Positions 45,379-54,018 of a DNA stretch of 64,000 nucleotides are shown piece after piece (position 1 is the stretch's first letter; each line of letters opens with the position of its first letter). Source of the DNA: Bacteroidales bacterium (GTDB lineage Bacteria > Bacteroidota > Bacteroidia > Bacteroidales > UBA4417); contig JADJGZ010000001.1 in assembly GCA_016707785.1 (NCBI GenBank), forward strand, positions 381,200 through 445,199, read 5' to 3'. A program made the translations under genes and the position numbers. A model generated the notes under the pieces. That model did not search any database, had not been told where the DNA came from, and worked only from the letters and a program-made list of their open reading frames with translations.

Positions 45379-47850
45379 TTAGTCCAACTTCTGAGGTTGT
45401 GACCGGAGGATTGGCTGGCTAAATTGTTTTTCGTCAGTTGAGTAGAGCAACCGCTTCTGAGTAGGATTGATGCGGGCATGTTTGCGAACGGGAAACATCG
45501 GGGGAGTCTCTTCCTGCCGGAAAGATTCCATCGACAATCGGGCCATCAGGTAACTGACTGTAGATTCTGCGCCCTGGTTGAGATTCACATGTGTTTCTTC
45601 AAGACCATCATAACATCCTCCTGTACAAGGATTATAAATAATCTGATGCAACCTGTTATCCCCCAAGAACCAGTTGAAAGCTATTTCCATTTTCAACCTG
45701 TATTCTTCCTTCTGAAAAGCTTCATAAAACATCCCAAGCGTCATAACTGTATAAGCCACATCAATAGGTTGTTCACCATAATGCCCAGGTTTCTCTCCTT
45801 TGAGCAGCCAGTTTTTATTTGAAATTACTTCTATTCCATTTTCATTGAATGTTTGTGACAACAAGAACTTCATGGATGAGAGAGCTATTTCCTTATACAG
45901 GTTTTCTCCCGTAACTGACCAGGAAAGCAGCATAGCCTCCGGTAATACGCTATTAGCATAGGTTAGATAGCTTTCATACCACTCCCAGTTAATATTTGAT
46001 TCATGATGATACATTTTCGACAGACGGTCAGCAATTGTTCTGATTAATTCAACTGCAGTGTGGGATGGATTCGTCCTGTTATAGTAGTAAAGCCCTTTAA
46101 TTGCAAAAGCCATTGAACGGGTAGAATATACCTTACTTATATGTGGAAGGGAACGTTCAAATATAGCTTTTGCCAGGGAATGAATATCAGCGGGCAGCGC
46201 TTCCTTTAAGGATATCAGATAACCCAGTGCCCATATGGCCCTTCCATTGGAATCGTCAAGGTTGACATCTTCATTCTGGGAGGTGAATTGAAGGTCGGCA
46301 TCCATATAATTCAGGAAATTCCCATCCTTTTGCTGACAGCTGCCAATAAAAGACAGGTATTTGCGAATGTCTATGATATTCTGTTCATAGCCTGTCATTT
46401 TGTAATACATGCTAATTGCAACCAGGGCCCTTGCATTATCATCAAGGGTATACCCTGAATCCAGATCCGGATGGTTCAGTTTTGAGAACTGGATGATTCC
46501 TGTTTCTGTTGTCATAAGGTTCAGGTGGGCAAGATTGATCTGAGGGAGATTATATTTAACAGCTTCCCCCGTACCTGTAATCTTCTCAAAAAGCTTGGCA
46601 TGCATTACTGCTGAGTTCTCCCATGCCGTACTGACAATTTTTTGCAAGGTATTTATAATGATACTTCTGCGAAGAGGCTCATTATTTAAAAGGTGGACAA
46701 CTCCTTTAGCCAGTTGACCTGAATCACGAAAATCAAATATGATTCCGGTATCCTTTGTAAGAACCTCTTTTGCATGCGGGATTGGAGTGGAAAGAATAGG
46801 GCAACCACAGGACATAGCATAGGCAAATGTCCCGCTAACAGCCTGGTTGGGATCATTGGTTGTAAAGAGATAGATATCGCTTAACTGAAGGTATTCGAGC
46901 AATTCAGGCAATGCAAGATACTGATTGATAAATTTAACCTGTTCCTGGAGATTTAATTCCTTTACTGTATTTTCAAGCATTTCCCGGTATTTTTCACCTT
47001 CTGATTTCACCACCTCCGGATGAGTCTTCCCAATGACCAGAAATACAACTTCCGGGCTCTTTAAAAGGATTTCAGGCATAGCATGTAATGTTGTTTCAAT
47101 GCTTTTTCCGGAACTAAGCAGTCCAAAAGTGGTAAGTACTTTTTTGTCTTTTAATCCATACTTCATTTTCAGGAATTCTTCACTTTGATGGGTAACAAGG
47201 TGAGTCCCATGTGCAATTACTGAAATATTTTGCTCAGAAATCCTGTAATCAAGCATGAGTATTTTTGCTGAATGATTAGTCATTACCACAATTGAAACGC
47301 AAGCATCTGCAATTTCCCTTACCTCTGACCTCAGCCTGTCATCAGGATTTGGCAGTACTGTATGGAAAACGATTGCTACGGGTTTATGGATACTTCTCAG
47401 GAAATCTAAAAACGCCTGTTTCTGCGAATTAAAGAATCCAAATTCATGCTGAATAAGCACCATTTGTATATTGTCATCCTTATTGATACTCTCAGAAATC
47501 TTTTTAAACGCATCTTCTTTAGAGGTATCAAGGATATACTTTACCTCTTCAGGATAACTATAGTTTACTTTTCCTGATTCCAGTGCACAAACAGATAAGG
47601 CAAATGAATTGCTGAATTTATTATTCAATGACTTGATCAGATCCTGGGAATAGGTTGCAATACCACATTCCCTTGGAGGATAGGACGAAATAAACAGTAC
47701 TTCAAGTAAAGGTTTAACAGGTTCATTCCTGGATATATATGGATTTTGCAAGGGTAAAGCAGAAGGATATTCTATATTTTCCCGACCAAATACCCCTTCC
47801 TGAATATCTTGTATATCATTGGTCTTGTTGGAATTAGCTTTATTTTTCAT
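45379..47850 (-). CDS. GT4 glycosyltransferase fused to alpha/alpha-toroid domain
   Basis: An 823-residue cytosolic protein starting at Met (MKNKANSNK); a 37-codon upstream extension lies inside the preceding gene and is rejected. The N-terminal half (about 50-440) is a GT-B glycosyltransferase of the GT4 type (SSYPPRECGIATYSQDLI, GLLSSGKSIETTLHAMPEIL, AYAMSCGCPILSTPIPHAKE). The C-terminal half (about 470-800) is an alpha/alpha-toroid like that of glycoside hydrolases (TLDDNARALVAIS, DSNGRAIWALGYL, NWEWYESYLTYANSVLPEA). It overlaps the GH130 gene by 11 bp, so synthesis and phosphorolysis of one mannose-type glycan is plausible. Confidence 0.82.
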   Translation of the reverse strand: MKNKANSNKTNDIQDIQEGVFGRENIEYPSALPLQNPYISRNEPVKPLLEVLFISSYPPRECGIATYSQDLIKSLNNKFSNSFALSVCALESGKVNYSYPEEVKYILDTSKEDAFKKISESINKDDNIQMVLIQHEFGFFNSQKQAFLDFLRSIHKPVAIVFHTVLPNPDDRLRSEVREIADACVSIVVMTNHSAKILMLDYRISEQNISVIAHGTHLVTHQSEEFLKMKYGLKDKKVLTTFGLLSSGKSIETTLHAMPEILLKSPEVVFLVIGKTHPEVVKSEGEKYREMLENTVKELNLQEQVKFINQYLALPELLEYLQLSDIYLFTTNDPNQAVSGTFAYAMSCGCPILSTPIPHAKEVLTKDTGIIFDFRDSGQLAKGVVHLLNNEPLRRSIIINTLQKIVSTAWENSAVMHAKLFEKITGTGEAVKYNLPQINLAHLNLMTTETGIIQFSKLNHPDLDSGYTLDDNARALVAISMYYKMTGYEQNIIDIRKYLSFIGSCQQKDGNFLNYMDADLQFTSQNEDVNLDDSNGRAIWALGYLISLKEALPADIHSLAKAIFERSLPHISKVYSTRSMAFAIKGLYYYNRTNPSHTAVELIRTIADRLSKMYHHESNINWEWYESYLTYANSVLPEAMLLSWSVTGENLYKEIALSSMKFLLSQTFNENGIEVISNKNWLLKGEKPGHYGEQPIDVAYTVMTLGMFYEAFQKEEYRLKMEIAFNWFLGDNRLHQIIYNPCTGGCYDGLEETHVNLNQGAESTVSYLMARLSMESFRQEETPPMFPVRKHARINPTQKRLLYSTDEKQFSQPILRSQPQKLD

Positions 47851-48994
47851 GGAGTTGGTTTTTAGTAGTTTCAAGCTTCTGAACGGGTTTCCACATTTCA
47901 GAAATATCTGTAGTAAGATCACTGACAACGATTGAAGTATTTGAATGAGTGTTTGTTTCATCCTTTACAGCATAGCTCATCAGTTCTGTGATCAATTCCT
48001 CCAGTATGATGGATGCACATGCAATCCTGGAGTCGGCGGCACCATAGTAAATAAACAATCTCTCATTAAAAACCACAGCGCCTGTTGGGAATACAACATG
48101 ATCCACTATTCCGTTTTCTTCCCAATCGTAATCAGGACGAAACAAAGGATAGGGTAATCTTGCCAGAACCTTGGAAGGAATGTTTAGATCTAACATTGCT
48201 GCACAGGCGGTGTAATACATCCCCTTTTCAGTATCTGCAGCCCCATGATAAATCAATAACCAGCCATACTCTGTTTCAATTGGGGGGCATCCACTTCCAA
48301 TGTAGCTGGATTCATGGGGAAATATGGGATCAAGTACTATATGATCTCTGAAGTTTTTCAAATAATTTAACCAGAAATCCTGTGAGAGTTCGTTCAGAGT
48401 ATTGATGGTAACAATTTGAATTCCAGGTCTGATCCTGTGAAGAAAAACCAGTTGACCATTGATTTTACGAGGAAAGAAAACAACGTCTTTATCCCAGGTA
48501 AGAGCGTTACCCTCCTTATCATCTAACTTCTCATAAAACAATTGGTTCTGGATATAGTTTTTATGAAGTAGTTTATCTGATCCAACTAATGAAACAAATT
48601 CATCATAATGTACCATTGGTGTAATAATCCCATGCTTTTTAAACATTTTCATATCCCTAGATAATGCTAAAGCACCAAGAGCACTAATTCCATCATAAAC
48701 AGTATAAGTAAGATAATAGCATTCTTCAATCTTAACAATTCTGGGATCTTCCAGCCCATGGGATTCATATTCCATTTCTGAACTGAGGATCGGTTCATCC
48801 CATCTTTCATCAACCTTGAGCGGCCCTTCAAGTCTGCAATAACCAAGGCTCGAAAAATTGCCTTCTTTCACTGCACGATAGATAAGATGAACTGTTCCTC
48901 CATCAATAATGGCCGCAGGATTCATCACAGCTTCATTTTCAAACTCCAGCTGAGATTTTGAAAGTAAGATTCCTTCTTTTGTAACCTTTATCAT
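47840..48994 (-). CDS. GH130-family glycoside phosphorylase/hydrolase (short form)
   Basis: A 384-residue five-bladed beta-propeller enzyme of GH130. The catalytic Asp is in HGLEDPRIV; other family marks are VHLIYRAVKEGN, PRKINGQLVFLHRI, SGCPPIETEYGWLLIYHGA and GIVDHVVFPTGAVV. GH130 members phosphorolyse or hydrolyse beta-mannosides. The last about 40 residues are a non-propeller tail. Its start overlaps the AI-2E gene by 4 bp and its end overlaps the GT4 gene, so it sits in a tight operon. Confidence 0.88.
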   Translation of the reverse strand: MIKVTKEGILLSKSQLEFENEAVMNPAAIIDGGTVHLIYRAVKEGNFSSLGYCRLEGPLKVDERWDEPILSSEMEYESHGLEDPRIVKIEECYYLTYTVYDGISALGALALSRDMKMFKKHGIITPMVHYDEFVSLVGSDKLLHKNYIQNQLFYEKLDDKEGNALTWDKDVVFFPRKINGQLVFLHRIRPGIQIVTINTLNELSQDFWLNYLKNFRDHIVLDPIFPHESSYIGSGCPPIETEYGWLLIYHGAADTEKGMYYTACAAMLDLNIPSKVLARLPYPLFRPDYDWEENGIVDHVVFPTGAVVFNERLFIYYGAADSRIACASIILEELITELMSYAVKDETNTHSNTSIVVSDLTTDISEMWKPVQKLETTKNQLHEK

Positions 48995-50109
48995 TTTTTC
49001 TTTGGAGTCAGTTTAATTCGGGGTAAGCGAATGGGTTTTACTTTAAGCATAGGTGGCATCGTATCCCCCAATAAGTATCCCCAGGGTTTCAGTTCATCGA
49101 TATGGTCAAATATGAGTTTTACGATGGCTAACATCGGGATTGAAAGGAACATGCCGGGAACTCCCCATAACGCGTTCCCGACAATTACGACAATGATGGA
49201 GAACAGCGCATTGATCTTGACTTTGGATGCCACGATTTTAGGAACGATGTAATTATTATCAACCAACTGGATAAAATAGTAGATGCCCAGTATATATAAT
49301 GCATACCATGCAGATGACTTGGTTGCCAGTGCAACCATCATTGGCAAGGCCACAGCAACAAGGCCTCCTATGTAGGGAATAGCATTCAACAGTGCCCCCA
49401 GGATTCCCAGCAATAAGGCATATTCAATCCCCAGAAGTAGCAATGCAGAAATCTCCATTGCTGCAATTATGGTTGCTTCGATAACCAAACCTACCAGGTA
49501 ACGCTGGATCACGGTTTTTATCTGTGAAATTATCTCCGTCAGTTTGCCCTGATTACCATCTGCAAAAACCATATGTAAAAACTTCAGTAAAAGGGGATGA
49601 TAATAGAGCAAGAGGAATATATAAACCGGCATCAGGAAGATTACAACAAGTCCGCTTCCCAGGCTAATGATGGTCTTTCCGATGGATACTCCGCTAAAAT
49701 GAGTTAACTCATTCCTTGTATTAGTTATCCACCCATGGATCTTGCTGGGACTTATATCAAAATAGCCTGAAGCCCACGTAATTGTATTATTTAATAGTGC
49801 AGTAAATTTCTCAACCAGTGCCGGCCATGATTCACTGAATTTGCTGATCTGCGAAATAAGCAACCCTCCAATAGCTGCTATGCTTATAAAGATCAGGATA
49901 ATTGTTATTACAATGGCTACAACACGATTAAAACGCTTTTTAACCAGGAAATTTACCAGAGGATGGAGTACTATGGCAAAAATGATTGAGAAAACCAGGG
50001 GAATAAGAATGCTTTGGGCTACATATAATAGGGTAAGGAAGGCAATTATTCCAATGAAAAAAAAAACCACCTTTAAACTAAATGGAAGATGAAATTCTTT
50101 TATTATCAT
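48991..50109 (-). CDS. AI-2E/PerM-family membrane transporter
   Basis: A 372-residue polytopic protein with about eight membrane helices. The typical AI-2E family motifs are present: GALLNAIPYIGGLVAVALPM and FIQLVDNNYIVPKIVASKV, with GVPGMFLSIPMLAIVK near the end. The substrate of this subgroup is unknown; true AI-2 export has been shown for few members. It overlaps its upstream and downstream genes by 4 bp each. Confidence 0.9.
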   Translation of the reverse strand: MIIKEFHLPFSLKVVFFFIGIIAFLTLLYVAQSILIPLVFSIIFAIVLHPLVNFLVKKRFNRVVAIVITIILIFISIAAIGGLLISQISKFSESWPALVEKFTALLNNTITWASGYFDISPSKIHGWITNTRNELTHFSGVSIGKTIISLGSGLVVIFLMPVYIFLLLYYHPLLLKFLHMVFADGNQGKLTEIISQIKTVIQRYLVGLVIEATIIAAMEISALLLLGIEYALLLGILGALLNAIPYIGGLVAVALPMMVALATKSSAWYALYILGIYYFIQLVDNNYIVPKIVASKVKINALFSIIVVIVGNALWGVPGMFLSIPMLAIVKLIFDHIDELKPWGYLLGDTMPPMLKVKPIRLPRIKLTPKKK

Positions 50110-50501
50110 GGCTTATCAGGGCTAGATTTGTTGGGTGAGATGAATTGCATAATAAAATGACTCAGGTTTTTCAGCATATCAGGGTGCTGCGCCACAATAT
50201 TTGTCACCCCAAACTGCAGTATAGAACCCAGCAGTTTCCTGATGATACTGGATGAGCCACCTACAATCAGTTTCCTGGATAAAAATCCGGAAACAAGTCC
50301 CATAGCCGTTCCCAGAATATTATCGAGCAGGTAGGGTGAGGAAGATATATCCTTTAAGGTACTATTGATCAAATTGATAGGTTTAAGGCTTTCGTAAGTA
50401 AGAAAGAATTGTGTCTTTAATACCTGGCCTTTAAAATCCTGCTCTGCTTCCAATATTTTGATAGCCTCCAAAAGTTCTGAAGATGTTGTAATATTTTCCA
50501 T
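50106..50501 (-). CDS. Conserved hypothetical protein of the stress operon
   Basis: A 131-residue protein without a signal peptide. The N-terminus is a helix (SSELLEAIKILEAEQDFKG); the middle is glycine-rich and weakly hydrophobic (LLDNILGTAMGLVSGFLSRK, then LLGSILQFGVTNIVA), which could insert in or bind a membrane. I do not recognise a named family. It lies 6 bp downstream of the holin-X-like gene and overlaps the AI-2E gene by 4 bp. Confidence 0.65.
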   Translation of the reverse strand: MENITTSSELLEAIKILEAEQDFKGQVLKTQFFLTYESLKPINLINSTLKDISSSPYLLDNILGTAMGLVSGFLSRKLIVGGSSSIIRKLLGSILQFGVTNIVAQHPDMLKNLSHFIMQFISPNKSSPDKP

Positions 50502-50507
50502 CAGGCT

Positions 50508-50849
50508 TTATTTAAGTACTTGTTTAATAATGTAGTCGCGAAATGTTCTCTTGAGCCATTTGTGTAGAAACACATGAATAATGACTCCAACTATAAAGTA
50601 GAAACCGGCAACTACGAAAAAGCCTAGATAAGTTTTCTCAAGCAGCTCTCCTATCCACAGTGCCAATCCTAAATTCAGGAAAAGCATAAACGAAGCCACC
50701 AGGAAAAAAACTGCCGAATGTGGAATAAATGAAGAAACTACATTTGAAGTTTTATCAAGAACTTTAAGCTTGACTAACTCAAATGAAGTTTTTCCATAAT
50801 CAATTGACTTTTCGAGTAGCGATTCTATTAATTTTTCTTTTTCTTCCAT
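50508..50849 (-). CDS. Holin-X-like (phage-holin family) membrane protein
   Basis: A 113-residue protein: amphipathic N-terminal helix (LIESLLEKSIDYGKTSFELV), two membrane helices (about 42-65 and 74-95) and a basic C-terminus. This layout fits the Actinobacterial Holin-X/phage-holin family, which in chromosomes is a stress-associated membrane protein rather than a lysis protein. It heads the operon running to the GT4-toroid gene. A clear promoter was not found; a degenerate repeat is noted near 50930-50942. Confidence 0.72.
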   Translation of the reverse strand: MEEKEKLIESLLEKSIDYGKTSFELVKLKVLDKTSNVVSSFIPHSAVFFLVASFMLFLNLGLALWIGELLEKTYLGFFVVAGFYFIVGVIIHVFLHKWLKRTFRDYIIKQVLK

Positions 50850-50958
50850 GTGGCAGACATTGAAAATTGGATTTTAAGTAGTAATGGTGATCATGAGCCG
50901 AAACCAACGATTCAATTGCTTTCCAAACTTTAGAATATTCACAGATATGATAGGAATC

Positions 50959-50982
50959 CGTCTCGTCAAAAATGACGAGACG
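50959..50982. other. Perfect 10-bp inverted repeat
   Basis: CGTCTCGTCA and TGACGAGACG flank four A residues. It lies between the end of the YtxH gene (51100) and the start of the holin-X-like gene (50849). No T-run follows on either strand, so an operator or a stable RNA stem is as likely as a terminator. Confidence 0.6.
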
Positions 50983-51099
50983 GGATACCTCATGAGTTCG
51001 TTTCTCCAGGTAATTCGGCTAAGCCTTTAGCTGCTCTGCTAATGAATTTATTACATTAAGAAAGTCTCATGAATAAAACCACAAGCAAACTTGCCTTCT

Positions 51100-51372
51100 C
51101 TATGCAGTTTTTTCTTCTTTTGGATTACCTGCAACAGGGTTACTCGTTTGAGAGGTGTAATCTTCAACTTCTTCCTTAACCGCCTGGAATTTTTCAGTAA
51201 TTGTATCCATAAATTCACTGATCTTGTCCTTGACAGCATCCACATAGTCTTCACCTTTCTTACCGATTTTTCTCCTGGTATTTTTCCCTTTGTCAGGAGC
51301 TAAGAGAATTCCTAATAATGCACCGGCAGCAATTCCTGCTGCTATGCCCAATAATATTTTACCTGTACTCAT
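51100..51372 (-). CDS. YtxH-domain membrane protein
   Basis: A 90-residue protein: one glycine/alanine-rich membrane helix (IAAGIAAGALLGILLAPDKG), then a charged amphipathic helix (residues about 30-70). This is the YtxH pattern, a small general-stress membrane protein family. It is third in an operon after the lmo0937-like gene and a hypothetical protein, controlled by the promoter at 52050-52113. Confidence 0.9.
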   Translation of the reverse strand: MSTGKILLGIAAGIAAGALLGILLAPDKGKNTRRKIGKKGEDYVDAVKDKISEFMDTITEKFQAVKEEVEDYTSQTSNPVAGNPKEEKTA

Positions 51373-51392
51373 AATTTTTAGCTTTACAAGGT

Positions 51393-51716
51393 TTATAATA
51401 AGATGATAAGTAACAAAACGATCAGAAGTGCAGCTCCTACAGATATATAAATATATCCGCCCATTTCCTTGAGTTGTTGTTTAATCGACCGGACTTCTTT
51501 CCTGAGTTCTCTTTTTTCAGAGGCTTTAAGTTCGGATTTATCCATAGCCTTTATTTCATCCAGCCGGAGTAAAAGAGCTTTAGCCTGGGGAGAAACAGGA
51601 GGTTTAGGTGCTTCCATCGTTACAGATGGAGCTGGGGTTGAAGCGGCTGTTTGAAATGGTAAAACTGATAATGACAATCCTGTTGCCAATAAACAGCAAA
51701 TTGCTAGTTTTTTCAT
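51393..51716 (-). CDS. Small exported protein with C-terminal membrane helix
   Basis: A 107-residue protein with a signal peptide (residues 1-25), a proline-rich linker, a basic coiled coil (about 45-85, with LRKEVRSIKQQLKEMGG) and a C-terminal membrane helix (about 88-106). I recognise no functional family, although similar proteins sit in Bacteroidota stress loci. It lies 21 bp before the YtxH gene and 28 bp after the lmo0937-like gene. Confidence 0.72.
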   Translation of the reverse strand: MKKLAICCLLATGLSLSVLPFQTAASTPAPSVTMEAPKPPVSPQAKALLLRLDEIKAMDKSELKASEKRELRKEVRSIKQQLKEMGGYIYISVGAALLIVLLLIILL

Positions 51717-51744
51717 TGTTTTTGAGGTTACTTGATTAATTAAA

Positions 51745-51900
51745 TTAAACTACTTTTCTTCCCTGGATAATTCTGAAAATTATTGCAATTAGAGCAATGA
51801 CTAATAACAAATGAATCACTGATCCTGCACTGTAAGCGAAAAAGCCAATTGCCCATCCAATTACCAGAATGACAGCTATGACATAAAGTAGATTTCCCAT
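51745..51900 (-). CDS. lmo0937-family small membrane protein
   Basis: A 51-residue protein with two membrane helices: MGNLLYVIAVILVIGWAIGF, then HLLLVIALIAIIFRIIQG. It matches the lmo0937 family of stress-linked membrane proteins. A longer reading (to 52113) is rejected because it would start upstream of the promoter's -7 element at 52050-52057. It is first in its operon. Confidence 0.85.
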   Translation of the reverse strand: MGNLLYVIAVILVIGWAIGFFAYSAGSVIHLLLVIALIAIIFRIIQGRKVV

Positions 51901-52049
51901 GATGTTAGTTTTGTTAAGTAAAATGAAGTCGATGTATCTGTAAAAATCCAGAATCTTTCCTGGAAAATCCCTGGACTCGAAGCAAATGTTTATGAGTACT
52001 TTTAGCCTCTGCTGTTGGTCCGCATTAAGGCGGATTTTTACGATCAAAA

Positions 52050-52113
52050 CAAAGGTATTTCTGATTACCGCCTCAAGTCTTACATAACTTTTGGAATTAC
52101 TTATATAATTCAC
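52050..52113 (-). promoter_or_regulatory. 21-bp direct-repeat promoter, lmo0937-YtxH operon
   Basis: Minus-strand reading: GTGAATTATATAA (52101-52113), 8 bp, AAAAGTTATGTAA (52080-52092), 22 bp, -7 element TACCTTTG (52050-52057), a perfect TAnnTTTG. A plus-strand TACTTTTG at 52132-52139 could serve the divergent GH130 gene, so the site may act in both directions. Confidence 0.85.
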
Positions 52114-52296
52114 ACTTGTTGATTATTAACGTACTTTTGTGTGATCCTCCACCTGAGTTGTCAGAGAATAATATTTCTCAAACTACAAGTAAAGGTTCTT
52201 TTCTTCTGTTGTGTGTTTACTGCTTTTTTCTCTGATTCATTTGCCTCAAAGCCTGAGTAATCCTTCCTCTTTTCACAATGTTATAGAATTGAAATC

Positions 52297-53895
52297 ATGC
52301 AAGTTGAGGTAATAAGAAAGAAGTTTACTTTTTCCCCGGATCCTTCAAGGATTATTGCCCGCTTCCTTTATATGAATGACGAGCGATCGGCTGACATCAT
52401 AAGGAAAGTGCTTGCTATGCCTGAAAAGGATGTAAATATTGCAATGAGCCAGTTATTGCGGGGCTATTCAAGAAGGCACAGGAATATTTCCAAAATATTC
52501 GAAAAACATTTTGCAAAGCTGGAACCGGTCTTTGAAAAAATTGAAGTGAATGAAGAGGATCTGTCTATTGCTCAGAAAGCATTAATAGGTTCTTATTTTA
52601 CAATGGAATATTCCATTGAATCTGCAGCTTTCTTCAATCCTTCTGTAGTGGAAAACCCCGATCAGTCAGAAACGAGACCTGATGAAAAAAGAGTCATTTT
52701 TAGTTTCAGGGCTACAGGTGAAGGACATATTTCATCCATTGTCTTCCGCTCAGGAGTGCTGGATAAAAACAATAACCTTACCCTGGAACCAGTGGGCAGA
52801 ATGCTTGCTGAAGCTGATGTCATTAAAAGGAATGCGTATAAAAAAAAATCATTCCAGGAAAAGCTTGAAGAGATGAAAGAGTATGGAAATGCGATCTCCC
52901 CTGCTATCCTGGATAAACATGATGAAAAACCGGATCAGGGAAACATCATTCCCCCTGTTATTGTAGGAAGTCCGGAAGTTTTACCTTTAAAACCCGTTAC
53001 GACATCTCCCGGCTTTATCATGGATCAGCTTCCTGAAGAATTTACCTATGGTGAATTGATGATGAATATCGAAAAATTCAGAAAGCAACCAGGGATCACC
53101 GAAGAACAGGCAAAAATCATTAACCAGATGATGTGGTTAGCATCTTCTCATTATGAGATTTTCTTTTCCATCGATTCAGCCATTTCTGAAAGGGTAATCT
53201 TTCCTGTTTCTGCCACCGAACAAAGAGGAATTGAAGACGCCAGGTTTGTAAAATTTACTGACGATAACGGGGAAATCACTTACTATGCTACCTACACAGC
53301 CTATGATGGCATTACCATTATGCCTAAGCTGATCAGCACAACTGATTTCTATAACTTTAAAATATTACCCATTAATGGAGAGATCGTCCAGAATAAAGGG
53401 ATGGCACTCTTCCCAAGGAAAATTAACGGGAAATATGCCATGCTCTGCCGGATTGATGGAGTGAATAACTATATCGCCTATTCTGATAATATCAATATCT
53501 GGAGGGAAGCAAAAATCCTTCAGCGCCCCAAATTCCCCTGGGAACTGGTACAAATTGGAAATGCAGGAAGCCCGATTGAAACAAAGGATGGATGGCTGGT
53601 TATTACACATGCGGTCGGTTCCATGCGCGAATACACCCTGGGTGCCTCATTATTTGATCTCAATAATCCTGAAATAGAGATTGGACGGCTCAGCGACCCC
53701 TTAATGATGCCCAGTGAATCAGAACGAGAAGGATATGTCCCTAATGTAATCTACTCCTGTGGTTCCATTGTTCATAATGATGACCTTATCATCCCCTATG
53801 CTATGTCAGACCATTCTTCAACCTATGCTACAGTCGATTTGAAGGAATTATTGGAAGTGTTAAAAAACTCCGGGAATGCCAGTGATGAAAAGTAA
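52297..53895 (+). CDS. GH130-family enzyme with helical N-terminal extension (copy A)
   Basis: A 532-residue cytosolic enzyme. An N-terminal helical domain (about 25-135: DERSADIIRKVLAMPEKDV, RRHRNISKIFEKHF) precedes a GH130 beta-propeller (about 135-525) with SFRATGEGHISSIVFRSG, GIEDARFVKF (catalytic Asp), YTAYDG, PRKINGKYAMLCRIDG and GSPIETKDGWLVITHAVG. A 60-residue proline-rich insert (about 205-255) is absent in copy B. It should act on beta-mannosides as phosphorylase or hydrolase. It is divergent from the lmo0937 operon and followed by its paralogue. Confidence 0.88.
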   Translation: MQVEVIRKKFTFSPDPSRIIARFLYMNDERSADIIRKVLAMPEKDVNIAMSQLLRGYSRRHRNISKIFEKHFAKLEPVFEKIEVNEEDLSIAQKALIGSYFTMEYSIESAAFFNPSVVENPDQSETRPDEKRVIFSFRATGEGHISSIVFRSGVLDKNNNLTLEPVGRMLAEADVIKRNAYKKKSFQEKLEEMKEYGNAISPAILDKHDEKPDQGNIIPPVIVGSPEVLPLKPVTTSPGFIMDQLPEEFTYGELMMNIEKFRKQPGITEEQAKIINQMMWLASSHYEIFFSIDSAISERVIFPVSATEQRGIEDARFVKFTDDNGEITYYATYTAYDGITIMPKLISTTDFYNFKILPINGEIVQNKGMALFPRKINGKYAMLCRIDGVNNYIAYSDNINIWREAKILQRPKFPWELVQIGNAGSPIETKDGWLVITHAVGSMREYTLGASLFDLNNPEIEIGRLSDPLMMPSESEREGYVPNVIYSCGSIVHNDDLIIPYAMSDHSSTYATVDLKELLEVLKNSGNASDEK

Positions 53896-54018
53896 ATTGC
53901 ATGGATGTCCTGTTTGTAAAAAATGTTCACTAAATATTCATTTTTTTCATTATAAATCAATTACTAATTCACTGAATTTCAATTAACTATTAGTGAACCT
54001 AAACTAACAACTACTAGG

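Noticed and set aside
50930..50942. Half-site GTGAATATTCTAA upstream of the holin-X-like gene as a twelfth regulon promoter
   Set aside because: The second repeat and the -7 element at the expected spacing do not match.
51901..52113. N-terminal extension of the lmo0937-like protein
   Set aside because: Would begin upstream of the -7 element at 52050-52057; the short form matches the family length.
53961..53973. Half-site-like sequence (GTGAATTAGTAAT on the minus strand) between the GH130 genes
   Set aside because: Points away from the downstream gene and lacks the second copy and -7 element.
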